Shown here: positions 42,186 through 53,800 of the stretch, one piece after another
How positions within the stretch are numbered: the first letter of the stretch is position 1
How the letters are laid out: each line of letters starts with the position of its first letter
Assembly (NCBI GenBank): GCA_036971615.1
Contig: JAYKKR010000023.1
Location: 496,001-560,000 of the forward strand
Direction: 5' to 3'
DNA: 64,000 nt
Source of the DNA: Amyloporia xantha
Lineage: Eukaryota; Basidiomycota; Agaricomycetes; Polyporales; Adustoporiaceae
The notes under the pieces: model-generated
Told to the model about the DNA's origin: nothing
Seen by the model: the letters and a program-made list of their open reading frames with translations, nothing else
Database searches by the model: none
Position numbers and translations under genes: made by a program

Positions 42186-45100
42186 TTCTTTTGCTCACTG
42201 TCCCGACCCACATCTTCCTCCCCCGCTTCCATTTCGTCCAATACCCCCTTTGCGCTTCTTCCGCTTCTTCGACGATCTTGCGCACGTCTAGTGCAACCTC
42301 CTTTCGCGCCTTATACGGTACCACACGGAACGCCGCGTACCGTAGTCTCGACACCGCTCCTGTTAGTTCCGCGAGTATGTAGGCTCCTCCTTTTGTACGC
42401 CGTATGACAACCATAGGCCCGAAATACCGGGGTTTTGACTTCCTGCTATGTTCCGTCTCAATTTGTGAGTTCCGCACCAGCACCAGATCCCCCGCCGTAA
42501 ACACAAAATCCTTGATTGTCCGCGCGAACCGCCGCTCAAAATCCTTGACCGACGCGTATCGAGCCGCTAGCACCCTCCGCCGTACGTCCCGCAAATCCTC
42601 CGTTCGTTTGAGCAGTTGCCGCCCCGGATTTCAAGTAGGTCCGCCTCGCTGATCTCCTTCCGGTCGGGCGGCACCAAGTAAGTAGCTTCCGCCAGGTCGA
42701 AAGGGAAAACTGGCTCGATCCCGTGCGCGATAAAGAAGGGCGAAGTGCCCGTCGATTTCTGAATCGTCACCCGTTCCGCCCAAAACACAGCATGCATCAC
42801 CTTAGGCCACCCCTTCTCGTTCCCTCCACAGAGCTTAACCGCTGCTTCCCGTACGTCCCGGTGCCTCCGTTCCACGATCCCGTTCGCCTGTGAGTTGTAC
42901 GCTGAGATTCGAATATGGTTGATTTTGTACCGTTCCCGCAGGTGTTCCAACGCCGCGACAAACGGTGTCCCGTTATCCGTAACAATCTCCTCCACCGCTC
43001 CCCACCGACACAGCAGCTCCTCGTAGATGAAGTTTCCAATCGTCACTCCTGTCTCCTTCCGCAGCATCCGCCATTCTGGGTAAGACGACAGGGAACAACG
43101 CGCTTGGACGATATGCGTGTACCCGTATGCTGTTGGCATGTGCATCGAATCCATGTGCACTTTCGAAAACAGCCCCCCCGGCATAGGTACCGTCGGTGGG
43201 ATGTGGTACTTGTGCGCCTTGCGGAGCTGACACTCATGGCAGCTTCCCACGTACCATTTTACGTCGTGATCGAGACTAACCCACCAGAATCGTTCGAGGA
43301 GCCGGGCGCGCACCGTGAAGATCCCTTTGTGCCCGAGGGAATCGTGCGCCTCTTTCATCAGGCCGTACCGCTTCCCTTTCTCCACCACCACCTTGTGCTT
43401 CCCTCCTTTATCTTTCTTCCAGAGCCTCCCCCCTTTGACAAAGAACTTGCTGGCGTAACGGACGAACGAGGTGAACTGCCTTTCGTCCATTCCTTCCGGC
43501 CGCCTCGGGTCTCGTAAAAATTCGTCTACCTTCCGCACCCTTTCCTCCCGCGCCCCTCCGTTGCTGACCTCTGGGATCTCTACCCCCTCTCCCGCGTCCA
43601 GCGACCACACCATGAGTCCCTCTTCGTCCCTCTTCCCTCCCGGCGTATTCAAGACCTCCATGGTGAACGCGTAGGCCTCGTCAATCCACTCTTCGAAGTC
43701 ATCTTCCTCTTCCGGGTCTTCCTCCGCTGCTCCCCGCCGCGAAAGCCCGTCCGCCCCCGCATGCCGTTCCCGGCACATGTACCAGCTTGAAGTCGAATAG
43801 GAGGATCCCAGCGATCCATCTGTTGATAGTGGCGTTTGGTTGGATGTCTGGGTTATTTAGCATCCCCTTAATATATTTGGCGTCGACTTCGACGACCAGC
43901 TTCTTCACTCCGATAATGTAGATCCGGCACGCTCGCAGTGCCCGGAACAACCCAAACAGCTCCAGCTTGGCTTGCGAGTATCGGGATTCGCGTTCGTTCC
44001 ACGTTATGGACCCGAACCGGTTTGGCCTTCTCTTCCCGTCCTCCCCTTTCTGTAAGATCACGAACCCCACCCCAATCCACGATGAATCCACCGCCAGAAT
44101 TACCTCCCGTTCGGACCCATAGTCAATCGGGACGAGCGCGGGAGAGTTGATTACTGCGTCCTTCAGCTTCCGCATAGCGTCCTCCTGCGCCTCCTCCCAC
44201 ACGAAGTCGGCTCCCTTCCGAAGCAAGTCGTTGAGTGGGCGCGCCATTTTTCCGAAGTCCTTTACAAACATCCGCACTAGCCCGCAGGTCCCCAAAAATC
44301 CTCGCACGTTTGTTACCGTCTCACACCACGGCCAATCCTTGATCTTCTGCACTCGGGACTCCTCCGGGACCCTCCCCTCGTACGTGCATCGGTGCCCTAC
44401 CACCACCACCTCTGGAACGCACAAATACGCCTTCTTCCCCGAACGTCCCTCCCACGTTCCCGATCCGTTGCAACACCCGATTTACGTTCTGTAGGTGTTC
44501 CCACACGAATCGCCTTATCCCTGGGTTCCCCTCGATTGTCTCATACCCCCCCCCTTCCAGCTCGTACCGGGTCTTTGGCCCTTTAATTGGCACGTCGTCG
44601 ATGAACGGGACCGTGACATGCGGAATCTCGTCCTGCAGGATGAAGGTCACATCCCCATGCATAATTTGCGCAGAATTGGTATACCCCATCGGAATCGAGG
44701 TCAGCCGAAATGCCCCCAGCGGCGTCTGGAACGAGGTGATGTCCCGAGACCGGGCGTCCAGGGTCCGCTGGTCGAAAGCTACGTATAGGTCCAGGATCCC
44801 ATAACATCCCCTTCCCCCGAAGGACTCCGCCAGATGTTCTACCAGTGGGGGAACCGCCGCGTCCTTGATAGCTACGCCGTTTAAGGGTTGTAGATCGTGC
44901 ACCAACCGGAGGGACTTCCCGTCTTTCTTTACCACGCAGAACCACCTGGACCGGTACGACGAGTTTGAAGGCTCGTACACTCCCGAAGCGATCTTGTCCT
45001 TGATGATTTGTACGACCTGATCAAAGATTCCCGGCGGGATAGGGATGTTCTTCAGCACCCACGGGACGTGTTCCACCGTCGGAATCATGACCGGGTCGAA

Positions 45101-45919
45101 GTATTCGTCCGAGAACCTTCCCTTCTCCGTCTCGTCCCAGGCGAACACCCGCTCGTGCTGTCCCACTAAAAAGTCCACCAACTTCACTTCTTCCGGCCAC
45201 AGGAATCCCCCTCCCCCTACGTCCAACGCCTTCCTCCGCTCGTCCGTATAACGCCCCTGCGGGTGGAACTCGGGCGGCCGACGAGGCAGTTCCGGTAGGT
45301 TCCTCAGGGGGTCCCCTGGCGCTCTTCGCACGATTCGAAATTCTTCAGGTAGCGTCGTCGCCACCGGCCTTACCTTGTTCGCTACCTTCTTGTAGGCGTA
45401 CGCATGTACCACCTCGTCTTCTTCTACCCAGAATCCTTCCTTCCCGCTCCTTCCGCCCCCTTCCGGCACTATAAGTCCTCCCTCCCGCGTTAAGTGTATC
45501 CTCTTCTTCCCTGCTCGCACCACCGGTCGTCGTTCGTTTATCTTGGGTTCGCGCGGCAAATACGAGGAAACAGAAATGCATTGAGACTGAATATCCTTGC
45601 CGATACATGATATGTGCGAATTGTCCAGACGAGACGACGACACCCGGGTGCGATTACCCCTCTCTTCTTCCCCCCGCGCAGTGCTCCTCTCCGCCGATTT
45701 GCCTGCTCTATCTATCGGGTCGGAAGGGGTATACAGAGAGTATAAACGTACGAGTGCGTCTCCGCGAGCGTTGCCCGCATCCTCGACTATTGAAAACCCG
45801 CCGCGGATGGCTTCCGTCGACCGTTCCGCGGTTTCGTCGCCACCATTACCCGTTCCCCTGTCTCCGGGTCTGTAAGAGTGATTTGTTGTTCGCCGGAGGG
45901 GAAGTCCCGCGTTTCGCAA
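41827..45919 (-). pseudogene. pol: Pol of the 12.4-kb element: RT, RNase H, integrase, frame-broken
   Basis: RT (ORF 45,919-44,321) shows VEHVPWVLKNIPIPPGIFDQ, WFCVVKKDGKSLRLVHDLQP and catalytic FIDD (TVPFIDDVPIKG) near 44,600. RNase H follows in another frame (44,424-43,699; ILAVDSSWIGVGFVIL, YSQAKLELFGLFRAL). Integrase is in a third frame (43,778-42,567) with HDSLGHKG...CHECQ zinc finger and D-D-E (HMDSMHMPTA, VTDNGTPF, NGIVERRHRD). A C-terminal GPY/F-type domain (PRYFGPMVVIRRTKGGAYIL) lies near 42,410, again after a frame change. Some of the breaks could be programmed; several breaks together suggest a defective polyprotein. No chromodomain was seen. Confidence 0.85.
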
Positions 45920-46362
45920 GCGGTAAGAGCAAAGAAGGGCCGTCCCAGGAGAACCTCGAACGGCGCGTCGTCCAGCACCTGCAGCTGGAGGTACAGGTCA
46001 ACGCTCCCGAACGTGAAACGTACGTTCTGTGCCTTCCCGACCGTTTTCACTTGGGCGCTGTTGGCCGTCTCCATCGTAATGGCTTCGTCAGGCTTCAGGA
46101 TGATCCCTGTCTTCTCCCAGATGTCCTTCCGCATGGCCACGATCTGCGCCCCGCCGTCAAGCACACACTCGCATGTGAACTTCCCTTCGATAACTGGTTC
46201 CACCGCTCGCAGCGCCAGGGAGTCGTGCCCGATACTCGCCCCTCCTTCCGTAACCTGGAAGGTTTCCTTCGCGTCCTCCCAATGGTCCTCGTCGTCGACT
46301 TCTACCATACCGGCGGTGGCTACCCGCGATGTCGTCACGTCCCCCTTTACTTCCTTCCGCAC
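45787..46362 (-). pseudogene. Protease domain of the 12.4-kb element
   Basis: A Gypsy-type aspartic protease region is visible: EGKFTCECVLDGGAQIVAM, then an alpha-beta pattern through LQVLDDAPFEVLLGRPFF. The active-site triplet is DGG rather than DSG/DTG, which would be expected to weaken or alter catalysis, although DGG-like sites occur in some retropepsins. It joins Gag upstream and RT downstream only through frame changes. Confidence 0.7.
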
Positions 46363-46393
46363 CCCTGCCGAGATCGCCAGGACCTCCCCACCG

Positions 46394-47831
46394 TCATCTC
46401 CACCTTCGTCCCGTAGAGCTTCTTCGTCGCTTCCGCCACCGAGTACCGTTGTTCGATCTCCGTCTGGTACTTGTATTGCCCCGTGGTTCCTCCCGCCCCC
46501 TTTCCTTCGCTTCCCTTAGCCTTTTCCTCGCTCGTCCGTGGTATATTGGCCGCAGGTATCCCCGGCGGTTTCCCTCCTGGGCCCCGCAATGCCGCCCCGT
46601 CCTTGCCCCTGTCTTCTTCACTTCTTCGAACCGCACTTCCTTCTTCTTCGCCCGCGCCAACTCTGCTTGGAGAACCCGGACCCTTTCCGACGGATCTTCC
46701 TCATCCGACGATCCTTCTTCCCTTGTCTCCACCATGTTCACGCCCTCGTATATCTGGAAAAGGTTCGCGGCCAAGTGCGGAGGGGCCTGTCGCTCGTTCC
46801 CGCGACTCGTACCAGTTGCCCCGGGTTCTGGGCGTGCCACGAGTCCACTCGATCCTTCATGTACTCTCCAGGCAGACCGCGCGGAACGAACATGCTGTTC
46901 GGGAGCCGTACTTTCCCGTCTCGTCCCGGTAGATCTTCCGGTCAAGGATATACTGGAGGATAATCCCGCAGTTCCGCATGAAGTGCTCCGGGTCCCCACA
47001 GAAATTGCACAGGAAGTTGCCCGGCGCTCCTCCCGCTCCTTGCACGACCCCTCCCCGGTCCGCGGCGCCCCTCCCGCTCCTCCGCTGCGTCCTGCCAAGA
47101 ACGCCTGCATCATCTGTATCGTCTGGTTGAAGAGCGCCAAGTCCACGCCCTCCGTCTTTACCACCGCGGTCGCTGCTGGAGGCGCTGTCGTCCCACTCGT
47201 CCCTGCTGTGTCTCTTCCGCCCCCTCCCACGGCTCCTCCTCCTACTCCTGGGAGGCACTTCTGCGCCACCTTGTGCATTACGTCCATCCCCCACGGGTCG
47301 TCCGGGTCGTGGTCGGGTTCTGCGATCTCCGCCCTCCGGGTAATCGTCCGCAGTTCTTCCTCCCCAAACCCGCGCATGTACACTTCGTCCCTGTGCCGCG
47401 CCGCTATCTTGCTCTTCGATATCAGGAAGGCTGCAACCGGGGAATACTCTCGATAATATGCGGCCTCCTCCCCCCTCGTCCGCACCCCCTTGTCTCGCGC
47501 CGACTGTGCTATGCGATCGAGGTCTGCCGCGGTGTACCTCTTGTCTCCGTCCGCCCCGGGTACAAGGCCTTCACCCTCGCTTAAACACCAGATACACCCG
47601 CCCAGCGGCCCCATCCGCCGTCTTCCATAGTTCCTCTTGTTCCACCGTTAGGTACTTCAGCGCGTATCGTATCTTTTCTTCTTCCGTCGTAATCCCTGCT
47701 GCCGCGCTGGGTCCTCTAGGTCCTCGAAGTATCGCAGTAGATTGCGCGGTTCCCCGTCGAAGGTCGGCGCCGTCTTCGCCCTCGCACGGGCATGGATGAA
47801 GTAGGCATGGCACGCGCGGGTACTGTAGCAC
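46394..47831 (-). pseudogene. gag: Gag of the 12.4-kb element, frame-broken
   Basis: Pieces in three frames make one Gag. KTAPTFDGEPRNLLRYFEDL is around 47,760. EKIRYALKYLTVEQEELWK is at 47,650-47,700. PGADGDKRYTAADLDRIAQS through EPDHDPDDPW is at 47,560-47,270. A canonical CCHC zinc knuckle CNFCGDPEHFMRNC lies in another frame near 46,990. The pattern is typical for agaricomycete Gypsy elements. At least two frame changes within Gag make it unlikely to work as is. A Ser/Pro-rich leader in a further frame extends to about 48,375. Confidence 0.75.
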
Positions 47832-48356
47832 TTGTCGATTGGATAGGTGCGGGACGGGGCGAGCTCGCTCGTGATGGAGGGAGTGGTATGCTCGCGGGAT
47901 CTACGTATGTCGACAGGATGGTAGGCTCAACGACCTCGCGTTTGACTTGTACTGAGGGTGGTGCCGAAATCGTTCGTCGGCGTGGACGTTCGGGAGGAAC
48001 TGGAGATGAGCGGGTTGACGGGGTCACGGAAGATTCGGTGATTGATGAGATCGTGGATGTTTCTTCGGTACTCCTTCCTTCCGCCGGTGGCTCGTGGTTT
48101 ACTGGGGAATGGAGCGGAGGCGAAGGATGTTCGAGGGATACGGAGCGCGTGTTGCTTTGTGACCGGAAGGGAGGGATTCTGACGTCGAAAGGGTTATCCG
48201 AGTCTGAGTCGTCGAACGCGGCCGGTCGGAGGGGAAAGTGAGGAAGGTCGAGATCTAGTCGGGGGAGATAGGACTGTTCTGGGCTAAGAGAAGTTCTTGC
48301 TGTAGGGTACGGTCCGGCACGGCGATGGTGCGAACGAAGTCTTCGAACTATAAGAT

Positions 48357-48377
48357 TCCCCCTCGCGGTGGGCTCCA
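48357..48377 (-). promoter_or_regulatory. Candidate primer binding site of the 12.4-kb element
   Basis: Two bases inside the 5' LTR the coding strand reads TGGAGCCCACCGCGAGGGGG. It starts with TGG (complement of a tRNA CCA end), followed by a sequence that could pair with an acceptor stem and T-arm. I cannot name the tRNA. Confidence 0.5.
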
Positions 48378-48379
48378 CT

Positions 48380-49869
48380 TGTAAGGCTTGGTGCTCCTCC
48401 CGCTGTGCGATAAGCACACCTGGAAGGAACAGATCAATGAGTCGAAGGGGAAGGGGAGTGAAGACGTTCGCAGCGTCTGGCACGGAGGATGAGCAAGAGA
48501 GAAAAGAATTGATTGAGCTAGAGACTCGTAGGTATATGGGGGATGCTCTATGTGTGCTATCCCAGTCAAGTCGCAGTCGCAGTCCTAAGTACGCAGTAGA
48601 TATCCCGAATCGCAGTAAAATGGGTCAAGCCGCTTGCTCGCCCTCTCGTAGAAGTAAAACGCAGTGTAGCTCCGCTGAGCAATAAAACCCGGTCGCGTGA
48701 AAATCAAAGTCCCAGTCGCAGCTCGTACCAGATGGTAGATGCCCCTTCCGCCTCGTCCCCCTTCCTCATATATACCTCGTCCCGCGTGCGCTGCCACGTC
48801 ACTTTCCCTCCCGCTTCCTCCCGCTACCTCCCGCTGCCTCCCCTCCGACTCTTCCCCTGACTTACTTATCCTCCTTCCGCGCGCTCTTCCCTCCCTTCGC
48901 CTCATTCGCCATGTCTGAGCCTGCCGAACCCACCGACCCCATCGGTTCCCTCCACGTCCGCCGCTACCTCCTCCTCGTAGACGTGCTTCGCGCTGAATGC
49001 GTTGTGGAGCCTTCATTCCGCCCTTCCGATCCGGCTGCTTGGCTTGCCTGGGCGCACGGAGTGCGCTGGCTCCTGGTTTGTCCACCTTCTCTTTCACTTC
49101 TCTTCCCTTCCCTCACGTCCCGTCCCGCAGCGCCTTGCCTATGAGGCTCGAGCCCAAGCCATAGCCGCGGGGAACCTCACGCTCCCTCCGCTCACTGCCT
49201 TCGTCACCCTCCGCGAGCTCGTCCACTACATCGACTCGATCTTCCGCTCCTCCCTGAGCCATCGCGGTGCAGTCCCTTATCCTGGGATCGCCTGGAGCCC
49301 CGACGAGGTCCGCTCTAATGCGCAGCGGGACGAAGCTGGCACTCCGCCTCCCCTCCCGTTGTACACGGAAGAGGCCTTCTGGACCCCTCCCCGCGTCACC
49401 GAGGAACGTACCGATGAGGCTTTGGAACGGCTCGAACTTATTGCCCGCCAGTTCTCGGACACTTTGGACCGTATGCGTCCCTATCCGCGGGCGTTCGAAG
49501 ACTTAGAGCACTCGATCCGTGTCGCCGCTCATGCTCTGGGAGGGAGGGGAGGACGTCGGGAGGGAGGTCCCTCGCGGGCCCGTACCCCTGCGGAGGAGGA
49601 TTTCCGTTACCACCGGGAGACTATTTATCGTCCCCCGCGCCACCGCTCGTTCTCTGACGTCGGCGGGGAAGGGCCCGACGCTCCCATCGACTTGTCGACC
49701 GTAGATTAGCGTTCCGTCCTGTAGTCGTTCCGTCCCGTAGTCGTTCCATTCGAATGCCATGCTTGCTTCCGCCGAGCTCCCTTGTCCCGCGTGACCACCT
49801 CTCCTTCGTTCCACTGTCTCGTCCTGCCCTACCGTCCGTTCATAGGGTAGCGCGTACCCATTCCTTACA
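48380..49869 (-). repeat. 5' LTR of the 12.4-kb element
   Basis: It is bounded by TGTAAGG and CCTTACA. It contains a TATATA box-like sequence at about 48,769-48,775 on the plus strand, about 135 bp upstream of the plus-strand gene start at 48,911. Confidence 0.95.
48911..49709 (+). CDS. LTR-borne antisense gene, intact copy, 247 aa
   Basis: Exon 1 is 48,911-49,075 (55 codons), intron 49,076-49,130 (GTTTGT...CCGCAG), exon 2 49,131-49,709. The protein begins MSEPAEPTDPIGSLHVRR. It has PSDPAAWLAWAHGVRWLL at the end of exon 1, a helical middle (DEALERLELIARQFSDTLDR, FEDLEHSIRVAAHALGG) and an acidic tail ending PIDLSTVD. A pyrimidine-rich leader with TATATA precedes the ATG. The gene lies wholly within the LTR and is antisense to the retroelement. 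It therefore exists twice per insertion and would persist in a solo LTR. It has no recognised family. Confidence 0.65.
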
Positions 49870-50790
49870 TCGTGTACGCGAGATGATGACCTCGTAAGTG
49901 GGGCCAACTTCACCGCCAACAAGTTGAATCTCATCAGCAATCAGCAAACCGATGGTCTGCACGTTGTTACGCTGGCACCATCCTCGGGATATCACGTCCC
50001 ATCACGAGGAGCAATCACATATTTATCAGGATAAAAACAAACCATATCTTACTTGCGATGGCGTGCATACTATGAGATCACCCTTCTCAAGTAGCCGTAA
50101 ATCAGCGCTAGTTTCGCCATTGAGACTGACTATCTCCTTGCCGCCCTGTAAGTCGCTGAACTTCTGGCGCCACTCAGTAACAGGAAGATCAACCATCTCT
50201 TGATGCGGCTCAATACAAACAGCTCTTTGTTGCCCACACTTACTTCAAAGTCTCAACAGAGCGAATTCAGCACAAATAGTCTTGCCGCTGCCTGTCGGAG
50301 CGCCCACACAGATGTTCTCATCTGTGATGTAAATAGCCTGAAAAACTTGGGTTTGAATCTTCTTGAAAGTCTGAATCGCAAACGAGTAGATGCTCTCGAA
50401 CTCCTTGATGTGGAGAGCGGAAAGAGGTAATGGCTGCAAGTCGAGTAGCGGCGTCGGTGGTGGGAACTTCTCTGGCAGAATGAGATACATGGAAGATGTT
50501 AGCAGGCGTGTCTCCGCGTACAACCATCGGTCGGAGATGATCAACATATACTATTTTGGTGGTACGGGCTCGAAAATGGGAACCGTGACAGTAAGTTGTG
50601 TTCGTCCTCCGCATAGCGTTGTCGAAGGATGAACATATCATGGAAAAGAATGATCTCACCATCTACGTCCTCAACCATGATCCAGAATGATTCCGCAGCA
50701 TCGTGGGACTTCTCGTCTCACCGGAAGAAGGGAATGATAGGGACATCAATGCGTAGGAGGCAACCATATGGATCTACAAGGGTGAAATTC
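49870..50790 (-). pseudogene. BRR2 helicase fragment, part upstream of the Gypsy insertion, with stops
   Basis: Brr2 is the U4/U6-unwinding helicase of the spliceosome. Read on the minus strand: LLRIDVPIIPFFR then TGA where Trp is expected, DEKSHDAAESFWIMVEDVDGE, ILRQRYAEDEHN, a frame change, and TVTVPIFEPVPP followed by [23 protein letters not shown] then leads to [20 protein letters not shown] and the P-loop APTGSGKT (about 50,290). After intron-like gaps come FADLQGGKEIVSLNGETSAD, RLLEKGDLIVCTPSQ and GLLIADEIQLVGGEVGPTYE. The motif order fits the second (C-terminal) helicase cassette. Stops and the frameshift show it was a pseudogene independent of the 12.4-kb insertion. Nothing upstream of about 50,790 matches. 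Confidence 0.85.
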
Positions 50791-50860
50791 CGTTCCTTTT
50801 CGATCCTTCTTCTTGCGATGAATCCGTCGAAATTATCAGTCATCTATAAGGTCGGTACGT
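50765..50860 (+). repeat. Dispersed repeat, inverted partner at 54,293-54,400
   Basis: Both copies share GGATCTACAAGGG, CCGTTCCTTTTCGATCCTTC and a GCGATGAATCCGTCGAAATT block. They are oriented head to head, about 3.4 kb apart. The first copy overlaps the ragged 5' edge of the BRR2 fragment. Confidence 0.75.
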
Positions 50861-50869
50861 GCATTCCCA

Positions 50870-53800
50870 TCCATATCATGAGCGCTGATATGCGGCACGG
50901 TTTTACTGCATGAGAAAAGGGATTTGACAAAAACAATTGAAATGAATCGAGTTGGTAATGACATACATCATCTAGCGGACCACCTCCTTGAAGTTGCCTT
51001 ATTGTGGGCATTATCCTGCCTCATCAGCCCGTTAAGTATTGGACATCTTCGGGTCCGGATGGTGACTTTACGTGGTAGCTGCAAGCTGCAAGCCGCTCAG
51101 GATATCGAGGTCATGCTCCACGAATTTCAGGTGCCTAAATAAGACATATAATATTATCCATAGTCAAATGACAGTTCAACTCGGCGAGATAGGCGAGGAG
51201 AAACTGGACCGAGTTATGTCATCTGCAGCATTACCGCATGAGAGGTTCTATTACTCCAATCTATATTGACAAGCACTAAGTTCAGAGCGACTGCGACAGC
51301 ATAAAGGACTGCTGGACTTACGTTACGCAGGACCAAAGAAGGTTTTAGTCCACGTGAGATTATTATCTCCCAACGGTGACTGACGATAACCATGAACCCA
51401 CACCTCTCGTGGGACGCGGTATTGACAACGTTTGATAAGAAAAGCCGCTCTACTCCAATTCTGCATCCGCCTAAGTAGAGCCTGATCCATAGACCTTCTA
51501 GCTTGCTTTCGCGAAGTGGGGCTAACACACCATCGCAGTGACACTGTGACTAGCGCCGAGCCATAGACATTGTTCTGGTGGGCTGAGCAAGTCGCCAATG
51601 TTCTCAAGCAGAAATTTCCCTTGTCTTCCGACCGTGGGCTTCCTTAGCATCAGCAGCTCACTTGCCAGGGTTCTGCATCACGCTGATTCCTTCCGCTCTG
51701 AATGCTCTTTGAAAGTGGAGTCAAAGAGCAGTCACACCTTGCAGTTTTCGGGGAAAGGGAAACATCAAGGGATGTAGCGACGTGTGTGACTAGCGGACTT
51801 GCTACGTCGGGTTCACCCACGGTATACTGTATAAGAGCATTGGTCAACACAATCTGGCTTACGAATTTCGGAGGACTTACAACCAGGTAAATGCATCTCC
51901 GCTACCTACAAGAAGGGTATGATCAGTCCGCACCAAGTCTGCACAGAGATTGGGATGGAGAGAACGAAGGGAGCCAATCACAACGTCAATGTGAAGCATA
52001 TTATGATGAAAATTACGGCACCTCATCCGCTCTACTTCCACATTGGACAGACCAATCATCCTGCCATCTTGATATTGGGGATGGCTGCGCCGAACTGCAA
52101 AGATGTGTGCGGAAGGGAACATAGTGGGTGACTGCGGAAGGTAAGAAAGAGATGAAGGGCGAGACGGTAAGCAGTGTACGGCTGAAATGTCACGCGAGCA
52201 TAAAAAGCGAAGGATGATTCAAGTGGGAGGATCAAAATGGGAGGGAAAATTCGAGCGAAGTGAGTTAGGAAGCGACAGCAAAATGTCCGAGTTTATCTTC
52301 TCCAATTTTATAGCTGTTGTACATGCAGATGTTCGGACGCCGTACTACATATAGCGACTATCAGTGCTCTCAACACCATCGGGGTTGTTCATGACCATTT
52401 AAGATGATTTCATACCTGCGTATACCTCTGCATCCGGATTGATCACCGAAGCTTACAGCCTTAGATTTGTGTTCCTATCAGAAACTAAGCTGTCTGTTGT
52501 ACCGTTGTCCAACTACTGAGATGCGCCCTGTCCATGTTGAAGTGCTCTTGAGCATATCACCAGCATAGCGCGGTTGACCCGGAACTGTTTGCGCAAGGAG
52601 GAGGGACACAGTGATCGGGCCTTTCACAATGGTGCGCGCGACGTGCATAGACACCCTTATCTCTCCAGAGCTGGTCAGGGTAATTGCCAGAATGATCGTA
52701 CCCTCACACGCTTTGCATATGCCTTCCAGCTGAGAGTGGGAGTACATAGCTTTCGGGAGAGCTAACTCGAAGGAACATGGTGGCTCAGAGCGTCGTGTGT
52801 TCGGAATGACTTAAGACATTTGATAAGGCTAGTAGAGTGAAAATCAATCAAGAGCACTCACACTTGGGAAGAAGGGGTAAAGGTTGCTGCCAAGGTACAG
52901 CAGGATGAGGAGCTGCGTACGGAGCTCCCCGAGCGATACCAGCTGCAGGCATGGTGCGCAGCCCTGAAAAGAGAACGAAAAAGAAAGGATGCGCGCGTAA
53001 GAGTCATGCTACGAGTCGAGCTTGAGACAACTCCGTTTATATGTAAGAGAGGGTGAACACGTGCCTGCAAGCAGAGCCCGGGAGAACAGTGTTTCAGTCT
53101 CACCATAGGCCCTATTCCAGAGTGTCGCCTTGGGCAGGATGAAGTGTTTATTATTATTAAAGAAAGAGCTCATGGGACATGGTGTGTCGTCCACACCACA
53201 ACAGCACAAAGAAACTAAAATTTATCGCAAGGCCGATCCTGTCTGCTCTAATATATGGAGCTGCCAGGGGACTTGAAGGTGAGAAACACTGTGATTCAAC
53301 TGAGCTCAACTTTCCCGTCAATATAGGGTAACAAGCCGTGCTAACACACCTATGGAGTTGCACTGCGGGACAGGAAGAAAACGCCACTGAAGATTTGACG
53401 GAAGCAGTAGTAAGGAGAGTAAGAAAATTGTCATGATTCTGAAATAATCCTGCTCACAGCTTTAGCTCGTAACAACAATCCCTCGCTGGAAAGGCCGTCC
53501 CCACATACACGGCCTGGTAACTGCTTGCGTAAACAATTCTCATGCGGCGGGCATTCCTCGCTATAAACTGGAGCTCACCTTGTTTTCTCACTAGCTGCCC
53601 ACCGCACTACAGGATGTTTGCACTAGCGCTGCCCGGAATTTGTTTATGAGTGCAGTAGATGTATGGTCTGTTCAATGATGCTAAGGCCGGCAGTATTTCT
53701 TTACCCTAATAATCTCCCTTTGCAGAAACGCAGCATGGAGGGCTTCTATTCATGCAGCTTGCTGAGCATGAATATTCATAGGTCAACCACTCTACTTAGT

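Larger units (their letters stand above)
37475..49869 (-). mobile_element. 12.4-kb Gypsy element with antisense genes
   Basis: Two direct repeats of 1,488 and 1,490 bp (37,475-38,962 and 48,380-49,869) begin TGTAAGG and end CCTTACA. They are flanked by TCGT at 37,471-37,474 and 49,870-49,873 (TSD of 4 bp; 5 bp with a shared A is also possible). The minus strand encodes Gag, protease, RT, RNase H and integrase in that order, with several frame breaks. The plus strand carries spliced genes at 39,274-41,061 and 41,238-42,185 and one inside each LTR. The interior is strikingly GC- and pyrimidine-rich. It is a different lineage from the 6.9-kb copies. Confidence 0.9.

Noticed and set aside
37475..49869. 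Possible retrovirus-like envelope gene in the 12.4-kb element
   Set aside because: The extra genes are antisense and lack signal peptides or membrane segments, so nothing supports an envelope function.
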